From positions 1 to 33,949 of the forward strand of contig NZ_QXFM01000074.1 in NCBI RefSeq assembly GCF_003584015.1: a stretch of DNA of 33,949 bases, in the 5' to 3' direction. Numbering within the stretch: position 1 is the stretch's first letter; every line of letters begins with the position of its first letter. Position numbers and translations under genes: made by a program. This DNA comes from Aurantiacibacter xanthus (GTDB lineage: Bacteria > Pseudomonadota > Alphaproteobacteria > Sphingomonadales > Sphingomonadaceae). The notes beneath the pieces were generated by a model. The model did not search any database. It had not been told where the DNA came from and worked only from the letters and a program-made list of their open reading frames with translations. Positions 1 to 9,151 of the stretch are shown here, piece after piece.

Positions 1-358
1 GGCCGTGTTGGCCGAGCCCGAGTGGCGCGCGCTGTTCGGCCCCGAGGCGCTGGCCGAGGTGCCGCTTGCCGCCGTGGTAGGGAGCGAGGTGGTCGCGGGC
101 ACGGTCGACCGGCTGCTGGTGACGCCCGAGCGCATTGTTGTCGCCGATTTCAAGACCGCGCGCCGTCCGCCCTCGGAATTGGCCGAGGTGCCGCAGGCGA
201 CGCTTGCGCAGATGGCGGCCTATGTCGCGGCGCTGGAGGTGATCTATCCGGGGCGCAGCGTGGAGGCCGCCGTGCTCTATACACAGGTTCCGCGCCTGAT
301 CGCCTTGCCCGAGGCGGTGCTGGCAGCGCACAAGCCCGGCTTCGCGGGCACCGAATAA
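1..358 (+). CDS. addA: Double-strand break repair helicase-nuclease AddA, C-terminal fragment
   Basis: This is the last 118 or so codons of a gene that begins before the window; the frame is open from base 2. The visible part looks like the RecB-type PD-(D/E)XK nuclease end of AddA. It has a GTVDRL segment followed by VVADFKT, which supply the Asp and the Asp-x-Lys of the nuclease motif, and then a helical stretch (TLAQMAAYVAALE) typical of that fold. AddA with AddB processes double-strand ends for RecA loading. Thioredoxin follows 70 bp downstream on the same strand, an order I recall from sphingomonads. The helicase part is outside the window, so a stand-alone RecB-family nuclease cannot be formally excluded. 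Confidence 0.8.
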   Translation, partial: AVLAEPEWRALFGPEALAEVPLAAVVGSEVVAGTVDRLLVTPERIVVADFKTARRPPSELAEVPQATLAQMAAYVAALEVIYPGRSVEAAVLYTQVPRLIALPEAVLAAHKPGFAGTE

Positions 359-428
359 AGCTATGCCCCGTGCTTATTGTCCCGCCACGGGCAATGACTA
401 GATTGCACGAAAGACAAGGAGATTTTCG

Positions 429-749
429 ATGGCAACCAAAGCAGTGACCGACGCCAGCTTCCAGTCCGACGTGCTCGAGGCCGACAAGCCCGTGCTGGTG
501 GACTTCTGGGCCGACTGGTGCGGCCCGTGCAAGATGATCGCCCCGGCGCTCGAAGAGATTTCAGACGAACTCGCCGGCAAGGTCGAGATCGTGAAGATGG
601 ACATCATGGAGAACCCAGATGTCGCCGGGCAGATGGGCGTGCAGTCGATCCCGTTCCTGGCGCTGTTCTCGGGCGGCAAGGTGGTCGCGCACCAGATGGG
701 CGCGGCGCCGAAGAACGCGCTCAAGAACTGGCTTGAGAGCAACCTCTGA
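429..749 (+). CDS. trxA: Thioredoxin
   Basis: Complete 106-residue protein, the usual length for thioredoxin 1. The redox motif WCGPC is at residues 30-34 after the beta-strand PVLVDFWAD, and the cis-Pro region reads VQSIPFLALF. It reduces disulfides in the cytoplasm using electrons from thioredoxin reductase. The ATG at 429 has a good ribosome site, AAGGAG at 416-421. A weak sigma70-like pair (TTGTCC at 377-382 and TAGATT at 399-404, spacer 16) could give it its own promoter in the 70-bp gap after addA. Downstream it faces a convergent gene across a two-hairpin repeat. Confidence 0.97.
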   Translation: MATKAVTDASFQSDVLEADKPVLVDFWADWCGPCKMIAPALEEISDELAGKVEIVKMDIMENPDVAGQMGVQSIPFLALFSGGKVVAHQMGAAPKNALKNWLESNL

Positions 750-790
750 TTTGACCCGTCGGCCCGGGTCAATTGCGGGCTAGAGCGCGC

Positions 791-885
791 AAAGCCCTTC
801 CCCTTGGGGAAGGGTTGGGATGGGGGTTCCGAGCGAGCCAGCGTCGAGCCCCCACCCCCCAGCCCCTCCCCAAGGGGAGGGGAGC
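791..885 (-). repeat. Two-hairpin intergenic repeat, copy A (inverted orientation)
   Basis: It begins with the hairpin CCCTTCCCC/GGGGAAGGG (795-814) and ends with CCCCTCCCC/GGGGAGGGG (863-882). Between them lies a G-rich tract and a C-rich tract around GAGCGAGCCAGCGTCGAG. It is the reverse complement of the copies at 9057, 15145 and 28207, and it fills the convergent gap between trxA and the phosphatase gene. A short CTTT follows the first hairpin when read on the minus strand, so it may terminate transcription from either side. Confidence 0.85.
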
Positions 886-892
886 ATGATGG

Positions 893-1702
893 TCAGGGCA
901 GGGCAGAGAGCCGTTCGGCCATGTCGTCCCACAGCGCGGGCGAGGCGGCGCCGATCAGGCCTTTGCGCTCCCATTGGTCGACCCGGTAGGCCGAGCCATC
1001 GGGCCGCGCGGCCTTTCCGCCCGCTTCGTTGAGCCACAGCGCCCCGGCGGCATGGTCCCATGCCAAGGTGCGCTCGAAGATCGACACATCGTTGGTCCCC
1101 AGCGCAAGCCGCGGATATTGTTCGGCGGCGCAGTAGGGCACGTCGACGAGGCGGTAGTGCGGGGCGATATGATCGGTCATCGCCGCGCGTTTGGCTTCGT
1201 CCATGAACAGCAGCGAGATCGCCGCGACGGGCGGTGTTTCACCGGTGCGGAGGGCAGTGATCCGTTCGCCGTTCACGAAGGCGCCCTTGCCCTTGTGCGC
1301 CACGCACAGGCGACCGGAAAGGCAGTCGTAGATCCACCCCGTGTGCGCTTCTCCGCCTGAGGCCATCGCGAGCAGGATGCCGAACGGCGGCTTACCGGCG
1401 GCAAAGTTGCGGGTGCCGTCGATGGGGTCGATGATCCAGCAGTCGCTCTTGAGCCCTTCGAGCACCTGCGGATCGGCATGGGCCGCCTCTTCGCCGACAA
1501 TGGCGAGGCCGGGCATGATCTGCGCCAGACCTTCGGCCAGCATTTCCTCGCTCTGTTTGTCGGCCACGGTGACCGGGTCGTTGCCGCCCTTGTCCTCGAC
1601 CTCGCCCTCGGCAAGGTTGCGGAAGCGCGGGAGGATGGCGCGTTCGGTCACGTCGCGCAGCAGGGCTTCTACCTCTGCATGTAAGGCCATAATGTCGCTC
1701 AA
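893..1702 (-). CDS. Inositol monophosphatase family protein (possibly histidinol-phosphatase type)
   Basis: Mg-dependent phosphatase of the IMPase/FBPase-like superfamily, about 269 residues. Metal and phosphate residues are present: GEE at 70-72, WIIDPIDGT at 89-97 (Asp92, Asp95) and WDHAAG from 216 (Asp217). The substrate cannot be read from sequence. In this family candidates are inositol-1-phosphate, histidinol phosphate (HisN type) or 3'-phosphoadenosine 5'-phosphate. Start choice is uncertain. TTG at 1702 has GGAGG with a 6-nt spacer, but that SD lies inside a palindromic repeat. The ATG at 1690 would give 265 residues without a well-spaced SD. It lies downstream of argJ on the same strand, separated by a repeat. 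Confidence 0.88.
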   Translation of the reverse strand: MSDIMALHAEVEALLRDVTERAILPRFRNLAEGEVEDKGGNDPVTVADKQSEEMLAEGLAQIMPGLAIVGEEAAHADPQVLEGLKSDCWIIDPIDGTRNFAAGKPPFGILLAMASGGEAHTGWIYDCLSGRLCVAHKGKGAFVNGERITALRTGETPPVAAISLLFMDEAKRAAMTDHIAPHYRLVDVPYCAAEQYPRLALGTNDVSIFERTLAWDHAAGALWLNEAGGKAARPDGSAYRVDQWERKGLIGAASPALWDDMAERLSALP

Positions 1703-1703
1703 A

Positions 1704-1821
1704 ACTCCCCTCCCGCTTGCGGGAGGGGCTGGGGGTGGGATTGGGCCGCCAGGCCCACCCCGCTGCGACTAGCAAGCAAGCTTGCAAGTCTCGCTGCCCC
1801 TCTCGTGAACGGGAGGGGAGT
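1704..1821. repeat. Composite palindromic intergenic repeat
   Basis: This fills the gap between argJ and the phosphatase gene. It contains a hairpin CCCCTCCCGC/GCGGGAGGGG (1707-1728), a GGGTGGG/CCCACCC pair (about 1732-1760), an imperfect dyad around GCAAGCAAGCTTGC, and a final CCCCTC/GAGGGG hairpin (about 1798-1818). The ends CTCCCCTCCCG and CGGGAGGGGAG are inverted, so the whole unit can fold as one structure. It is related in style to the other intergenic repeats but has different internal sequence. Confidence 0.75.
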
Positions 1822-1822
1822 A

Positions 1823-3049
1823 TTACGAGCGGTAATCGGCATTGATTGCGATATAACCGTGGGTGAGATCGCAGGTCCACACGGTGGCGGTCCCCTCGCC
1901 AAGGCCGAGATCGACAGTCAGGTCCACTTCGTCGCCCTTCAGGTGCTCGGCAACCGGGGTTTCGTCATAGTCGGCCAAGGGCAGGCCGTCCTTCGCCGCC
2001 CAGACCCCGCCGAACGCAATGCCGAGCTTGTCGCGGTCTGCCGGCTCGCCCGCCTTGCCGACCGCCATCACCACGCGGCCCCAGTTGGCATCGCCGCCCG
2101 CGATGGCGGTCTTCACCAAGGGCGAGTTCGCAATCGCCAGCCCGACCTTGCGCGCGCTCTCATCCGATACCGCGCCCTCGACGGTCACGGCGATGAACTT
2201 GCTCGCGCCTTCGCCGTCACGCACCACCAGATGGGCGAGCTGGCGGCAGACATCGTGCAGCGCGGCGGCAAAGGCGTCGGCCCCCGCGTCATCGCCATGC
2301 GCGAGCGGGGCATTGCCCGCCTTGCCGGTCGCGAAGGCGAGCACCGTGTCGCTGGTCGAGGTATCGCTGTCGACCGTGATGCAGTTGAAGGTCGGCTCGC
2401 TGGCGGCAGAGAGACAAGCCTGCAGGAAGGCAGGCTCCACCGCCGCATCGGTGAAGATATAGCCGAGCATCGTCGCCATATCGGGCGCAATCATGCCCGA
2501 GCCCTTGATGATGCCGTTGATCGTAACCTTTGTCTCGCCGATCATCGCCGTGGCGCTGGCGCCCTTGGCGAAGGTGTCGGTGGTGCCGATGGTTTCGGCC
2601 GCCGCCTCGAACGAGCACGGCTCGGCGGTGAGTGCGGCAGCGACGCCCGCTTCGGCCTTGTCCTTGGGCAGCGGCACCCCGATCACTCCGGTGGAGGAGA
2701 CGAACACCTCCGCAGGCTGGCAACCCAGATGCGCGGCGACCTGCGCCATGATCTGCTCCACCGCATCGCGCCCGCGATAGCCGGTGAAGGCGTTCGAATT
2801 GCCCGCATTGACCACCAGCGCCCGCGCGTGCCCCAGCTTCACCTGCTCGCGCCCCAGCTCGACCTCGGACGAACAGCAGACATTGCGCGTGAATACGCCC
2901 GCAACGGCGGTGCCTTCGGCGAGTTCGGCATAGGTCAGGTCGCAGCGGTCCCACGTCTTGTAATGCGCACGCGCCACGCGCAGCGTGACGCCGGCGACAG
3001 GCTCCATGGCGGGGAAGGGTTTTGCGAGCGGCGAAGTGGCGATGTCCAT
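1823..3049 (-). CDS. argJ: Bifunctional glutamate N-acetyltransferase / amino-acid acetyltransferase ArgJ
   Basis: The 408-residue protein transfers acetyl from N-acetylornithine to glutamate, and may also use acetyl-CoA, in the cyclic arginine pathway. ArgJ is an N-terminal nucleophile enzyme that cleaves itself. The cleavage motif is visible as MATMLG at 191-196, with Thr193 the expected nucleophile of the beta chain. The conserved SSTGVIG precedes it at 118-124, and GSGMIAPD at 183-190. I chose the ATG at 3049 because the protein from there matches the family length. The open frame runs further upstream to 3493, but that part overlaps the divergent gene and looks unlike ArgJ. No clear SD is seen. 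Whether acetyl-CoA is also used cannot be decided here. Confidence 0.96.
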   Translation of the reverse strand: MDIATSPLAKPFPAMEPVAGVTLRVARAHYKTWDRCDLTYAELAEGTAVAGVFTRNVCCSSEVELGREQVKLGHARALVVNAGNSNAFTGYRGRDAVEQIMAQVAAHLGCQPAEVFVSSTGVIGVPLPKDKAEAGVAAALTAEPCSFEAAAETIGTTDTFAKGASATAMIGETKVTINGIIKGSGMIAPDMATMLGYIFTDAAVEPAFLQACLSAASEPTFNCITVDSDTSTSDTVLAFATGKAGNAPLAHGDDAGADAFAAALHDVCRQLAHLVVRDGEGASKFIAVTVEGAVSDESARKVGLAIANSPLVKTAIAGGDANWGRVVMAVGKAGEPADRDKLGIAFGGVWAAKDGLPLADYDETPVAEHLKGDEVDLTVDLGLGEGTATVWTCDLTHGYIAINADYRS

Positions 3050-3145
3050 GCGAGGCCAGTAATTTAACAGCGAGGCAGCTTCAACAACGAACAGAAAGGC
3101 CGCGAAGTACTTTACCGGAAAGTCTCGCGACGTTACCGCTTGGCA

Positions 3146-3751
3146 ATGCGGAAAATTGCAGGATATTGCGCTGGACCGGCGCTTGTAGTGGGCACCTTGC
3201 TTGCAACGCCATTGCAGGCGAGGGACGAAGTCCCGTCCGACCCGGTGCCTGTCGGTGACAGATCGACATGGGTTACCTCGGAAGATTGGCCTCCGGACCT
3301 GTATCAGCATGAGACCGGAGGTATTGTTCGCGCAGAGCTTGCTATTGACGCCGATGGACAAGTCAAAAACTGCCGCATTGTCGAAACGAGCGGCTATGCT
3401 CCGATGGACGAAGTCGTATGCGTGAGGCTGACACAGCGGGGGAAGTTCAAGCCGGCCCGCGATGTCAACGGCCGGCCTGTAAACGGGCTTCACCGCACGA
3501 GCGTGGTATTTGGTTTCGACGATTCCTTGCCGTCCGTGCCCGAGCCGGGATCGGTCACAATGGAAGTGACTTTGGGTGCCGATGGCACGGTAAGCGATTG
3601 CGCGTTAGTAGGCACTATGCCTGCCGCTGTGACACAGCCGCGGTGTCCCGCTGGCGTTGCCTTCGAGCCCGTTCGTGATGCCGAAGGCAATGCCGTGCGC
3701 GCTGTGATCCGCACGACAATTACAGTCGAGCACCAGATCCTGCAGGATTAG
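3146..3751 (+). CDS. Exported protein with two TonB C-terminal-like domains
   Basis: 201 residues. Residues 1-26 look like a Sec signal peptide (MRKIAG, then a hydrophobic run ending PLQARD). Two TonB-C-like units follow at about 57-122 and 136-195. Each has a DADG/GADG turn, a Cys pair (C76/C92 and C152/C167) and an F-(K/E)-P-x-R-D-x-(N/E)-G segment. There is no proline-rich periplasm-spanning linker, so this is not a classic TonB energy transducer. The paired cysteines suggest a disulfide in each unit once exported. An in-frame TTG at 3140 is possible, but the ATG at 3146 gives a cleaner signal peptide. It is divergent from argJ across 96 bp. Third codon positions look less GC-biased than in neighbouring genes. 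The role is unknown. Confidence 0.75.
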   Translation: MRKIAGYCAGPALVVGTLLATPLQARDEVPSDPVPVGDRSTWVTSEDWPPDLYQHETGGIVRAELAIDADGQVKNCRIVETSGYAPMDEVVCVRLTQRGKFKPARDVNGRPVNGLHRTSVVFGFDDSLPSVPEPGSVTMEVTLGADGTVSDCALVGTMPAAVTQPRCPAGVAFEPVRDAEGNAVRAVIRTTITVEHQILQD

Positions 3752-3828
3752 TGTTCCGCACCCCGGCATTGCGCAAAAGCAGCGCCTGGTGATGGACTTC
3801 GCCTCAACAATCGCTATTTGAACCCATA

Positions 3829-4089
3829 ATGCTTCGCCGTCTTTTGACCCTGCTTGCCGTGATGTCGGGCTTTGCGCTTGTCGCAGAGCCTGCGCGTGCG
3901 GTGGAGGCGGGCGTCGTCTCGATGGCGGAAGCCGCAGACAGCGGCGACTGCTCGACTATCGTTGCAGCACCGCTCGAATTGTCGGCCGGCAAGGCGGCCC
4001 GGGTTCCGATGGCGCGTCCGTGCGCCGGGCGTCCGGTCGTCGTGTGGAGCCCCACGGTCCAGCTTCAGGCAGACCGCGCGCTGGAATAG
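3829..4089 (+). CDS. Small exported protein of unknown function
   Basis: 86 residues with a clear N-terminal signal peptide ([20 protein letters not shown], probable cleavage after the ARA at 22-24). The mature part is about 60 residues with two cysteines (C41 and C65) that could form a disulfide, and ends LQADRALE. I do not recognise the family. It lies 77 bp after the TonB-C-like gene and about 97 bp before secA on the same strand. The signal peptide and the position support a real gene, but no strong SD is visible. Confidence 0.6.
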   Translation: MLRRLLTLLAVMSGFALVAEPARAVEAGVVSMAEAADSGDCSTIVAAPLELSAGKAARVPMARPCAGRPVVVWSPTVQLQADRALE

Positions 4090-4186
4090 CGCCTCCCGCG
4101 CTTCGGCGCGCCCTTTACCGCACGCGTTTTCCGCCGCGCCGCTTGCCCGCGCGGCTCCTCCATATTCACAGTCAGGAATCCACCCC

Positions 4187-6934
<2,748 letters not shown>

Positions 6935-6949
6935 GCAGCAGGTACTTGT

Positions 6950-6986
6950 TATAATCGTAACGCTCGTTAGTAACCTCTCGCGAGAG
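6950..6986 (+). promoter_or_regulatory. Candidate promoter -10 and two dyads upstream of the lactonase-family gene
   Basis: A perfect TATAAT lies at 6950-6955, but no convincing -35 is seen 16-18 bp upstream. Two dyads follow before the start codon at 6998: TAACG/CGTTA (6958-6969) and the 12-bp palindrome CTCTCGCGAGAG (6975-6986). These could be operator sites. Confidence 0.35.
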
Positions 6987-6997
6987 AGGAGAGGGCG

Positions 6998-7861
6998 ATG
7001 CGAATTTCGAGGTTGGACCTGCCGCGCTGTCAGGTGGGCGAGGGGCCCTTGTGGGACGTGGCCGAACAGGCCTTGTTCTACATCGATATCCTCGCGCAGA
7101 AGGTGTTTCGCTGGCATCCGGCCTCGGGCGATCACCGGCAGTGGGATGTCCCCGACATGATCGGCTCGATGGCCTTGCGCGAGCAGGGCGGGGCTATCGT
7201 GGCGCTGGTTAACGGGGTGCATAGCCTCGACTTCGCCACCGGCGCGGTCGAGCCGCTGGCGCTGATCGATCCGGCCAATCCGGCCATCCAGCTTGCCGAT
7301 GGCAAGGTCGACCGGGCGGGCCGCTTCATCTTCGGCACCAGCCACCGCAAGGCGAGCGAGCCAGTGGGCGGGCTGTTCGCGCTCGATCGGGGCACGATCC
7401 GTCAGCTCGATAGCGGGCTGACGCTCGGCAATGGCCCGTGCTGGTCGCCCGATGGCGCCACGCTCTATCACGCCGACAGCATGGCGCATCTGATCTACGC
7501 CTACGACTACGACATGGCGAGCGGCACAGCCACGAACCGGCGCGCGTTCTTCGACACCAGCGACTATGGCCCGATCCCCGATGGCTGCACCGTGTCCGCC
7601 GATGGCGACCTGTGGACGGCGATCTGCGAGGGCGGCGTGGTGCTGCGCCTGTCGCCCGAGGGCGAGGTGAAGCAGGTGATCGAAATGCCCACCAGGCTAC
7701 CCGCCAGCTGCATGTTCTTCGGCGAGAAGCTCGACCGGCTGTTCGTGCCCAGCATCGACCCATCGTTCCTTGGCCGCGAGCCGGAGGAGGGTGACGGGTG
7801 GAACTATGTGATCGACGACCTTGGTGTCACTGGCCTTTCGGAGCCGCGCTATCATGGATAA
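6998..7861 (+). CDS. SMP-30/gluconolactonase/LRE family protein
   Basis: This 287-residue six-bladed propeller protein resembles sugar lactonases that open aldonolactones. Metal ligands expected for the family are present: Glu15 in GEGPLW, Asn145 in GNGPCWSPDG and Asp195 in PDGCTVSADGDLW. The usual R-x-N-D-G substrate segment reads QLADGKVD at 98-105, so the Arg and Asn are replaced by Gln98 and Ala100, and the substrate may differ from gluconolactone. A purine-rich SD (GAGGAGAGGG) precedes the ATG. The stop overlaps the start of the MFS gene by 8 nt, so the two are translationally coupled. A natural reading is uptake or export of a sugar acid or lactone with its hydrolase, but the substrate is unknown. 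Confidence 0.85.
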   Translation: MRISRLDLPRCQVGEGPLWDVAEQALFYIDILAQKVFRWHPASGDHRQWDVPDMIGSMALREQGGAIVALVNGVHSLDFATGAVEPLALIDPANPAIQLADGKVDRAGRFIFGTSHRKASEPVGGLFALDRGTIRQLDSGLTLGNGPCWSPDGATLYHADSMAHLIYAYDYDMASGTATNRRAFFDTSDYGPIPDGCTVSADGDLWTAICEGGVVLRLSPEGEVKQVIEMPTRLPASCMFFGEKLDRLFVPSIDPSFLGREPEEGDGWNYVIDDLGVTGLSEPRYHG

Positions 7862-9041
7862 GCGCCTTCCCCCGCTGCTGGTGGCAGTGTTCATCAACAT
7901 CGCCGGGTTCAGCCTGATTCTGCCGTTGCTGCCGTTTTACGGGCAGGTGTTCTCGGCCAGCTCGTTCGAGATCGCGCTGCTGTTTGCGGCCTATTCGTTC
8001 GGCAACGTGTTCGGCGAGATCCACTGGGGCCGCCAGTCCGATAGCTGGGGGCGGCGCAAGGTGTTCTACGTCACCACGTTTATCGCCGGGCTGACCTATA
8101 TCGCTTTCGCCTTCGCGCCCAACCTGTGGGCGGCCATCGCCATCCGTATCGTCAGCGGGTTCTTCTCGGGCACGCTCAGCGTGGCGCAGGGCTTTATCGC
8201 CGACGTTTCTCCGCCTGAGCGGCGGGCCAAGACGATGGGCTATTTCGGCGCGGCCTTCTCGCTCGGCTTTGCCTTCGGGCCGGTGCTGGGCGGGCTGTTC
8301 GCGGGCGAGGAAGTGGCGGCACAAAGCTTCCACGCGCCGATCCTGATCGCCGGGGCGCTGTCGATCATGGCGAGCATCTGGTGCTTTATCGTGCTGCGCG
8401 ATGCGGTCGAGCCATCGGGCAAGGGGCGGCCGCTGCCGAAGTATTCGGAGGCTTTCGCCTTTGTCTCGGCCGAGCCGTTGCTGGCGCGGCTGTTCGTGAT
8501 CTCGTTCTTCGGCATCGCCGCCTTTGCCTCGATGGAGGCGATCTACGGCCTGTGGAGCGAGGCGAACTTCGGATGGAGCGCGAAGGATCTGGGCTGGGCC
8601 TTCCTCGCCATCGGCGGCGGCGGACTGTTCGCGCAGCTGGTGCTGATCGGCCCGCTGGTCGCGCGCTTTGGCGAGGCGCGGGTAATCATGATCGGGCTCG
8701 CCTGCCTGGTGCTGGCGATGCTGCTGCAGCCGATCATCCGCACGCCCTTCACTGGCGTTGCGCTGATGGGCCTGCTGATGACCGGGCACAGCCTCGCCTT
8801 TCCCTCTGCCGGGGCGCTGCTCAGCCGCAATACCCCGCCCGAGCGGCAGGGCAGCACCATGGGGCTGCTGATGGCCTCCAACGCCATCGGGCGCATTCTC
8901 GCCCCGCCGGCTTTCGGCGCGCTGTTCGCGCTGAACATGGATCTGCCGTGGTATGCGGGCGCGGGCATGATCGCACTCGCCGCGCTGATCGCGTTGCAGG
9001 CGGTGCGCCTGCTCGATGCGAAGCTTGCAGCGGCTACCTGA
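7854..9041 (+). CDS. MFS transporter (TCR/Tet-like family)
   Basis: This hydrophobic protein of 395 residues should have about 12 membrane helices. It starts MDKRLPPLLVAVFINIAGF, and the loop 2-3 motif A reads GRQSDSWGRRKVF. A second motif-A-like loop occurs mid-protein. I placed the start at the ATG at 7854, which overlaps the preceding stop; an upstream in-frame codon at 7821 would extend it into the lactonase gene by 11 residues. The general look is that of drug/H+ antiporters of the tetracycline group, which also include metabolite exporters. Given coupling to an SMP-30 gene, a sugar-derived substrate is possible. I would not call it a resistance gene. Confidence 0.87.
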   Translation: MDKRLPPLLVAVFINIAGFSLILPLLPFYGQVFSASSFEIALLFAAYSFGNVFGEIHWGRQSDSWGRRKVFYVTTFIAGLTYIAFAFAPNLWAAIAIRIVSGFFSGTLSVAQGFIADVSPPERRAKTMGYFGAAFSLGFAFGPVLGGLFAGEEVAAQSFHAPILIAGALSIMASIWCFIVLRDAVEPSGKGRPLPKYSEAFAFVSAEPLLARLFVISFFGIAAFASMEAIYGLWSEANFGWSAKDLGWAFLAIGGGGLFAQLVLIGPLVARFGEARVIMIGLACLVLAMLLQPIIRTPFTGVALMGLLMTGHSLAFPSAGALLSRNTPPERQGSTMGLLMASNAIGRILAPPAFGALFALNMDLPWYAGAGMIALAALIALQAVRLLDAKLAAAT

Positions 9042-9056
9042 AGTCTGCTGCCACTT

Positions 9057-9149
9057 GCTCCCCTCCCCTTGGGGAGGGGCCGGGGGTGGGCCCGAACACT
9101 GGTTGGCGTGGAACCCCCATCCCAACCCTTCCCCACGGGGAAGGGCTTT
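9057..9149 (+). repeat. Two-hairpin intergenic repeat, copy B
   Basis: It has the hairpin CCCCTCCCC/GGGGAGGGG, a G-rich tract, the spacer with GTTGGCGTGGAA, a C-rich tract, and CCCTTCCCC/GGGGAAGGG followed by CTTT. It lies exactly between the convergent MFS and M14 genes and ends 2 bp before the M14 stop codon. Confidence 0.85.
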
Positions 9150-9151
9150 AT

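Noticed and set aside
3050-3493. N-terminal extension of argJ to 3493
   Set aside because: The added residues overlap the divergent exported-protein gene, do not resemble ArgJ, and would make the protein far longer than the family.
7854-9041. The MFS gene as a tetracycline efflux resistance gene
   Set aside because: Only general Tet/TCR-group similarity is visible and there is no TetR-type regulator nearby; coupling to a lactonase-fold gene suggests metabolism.
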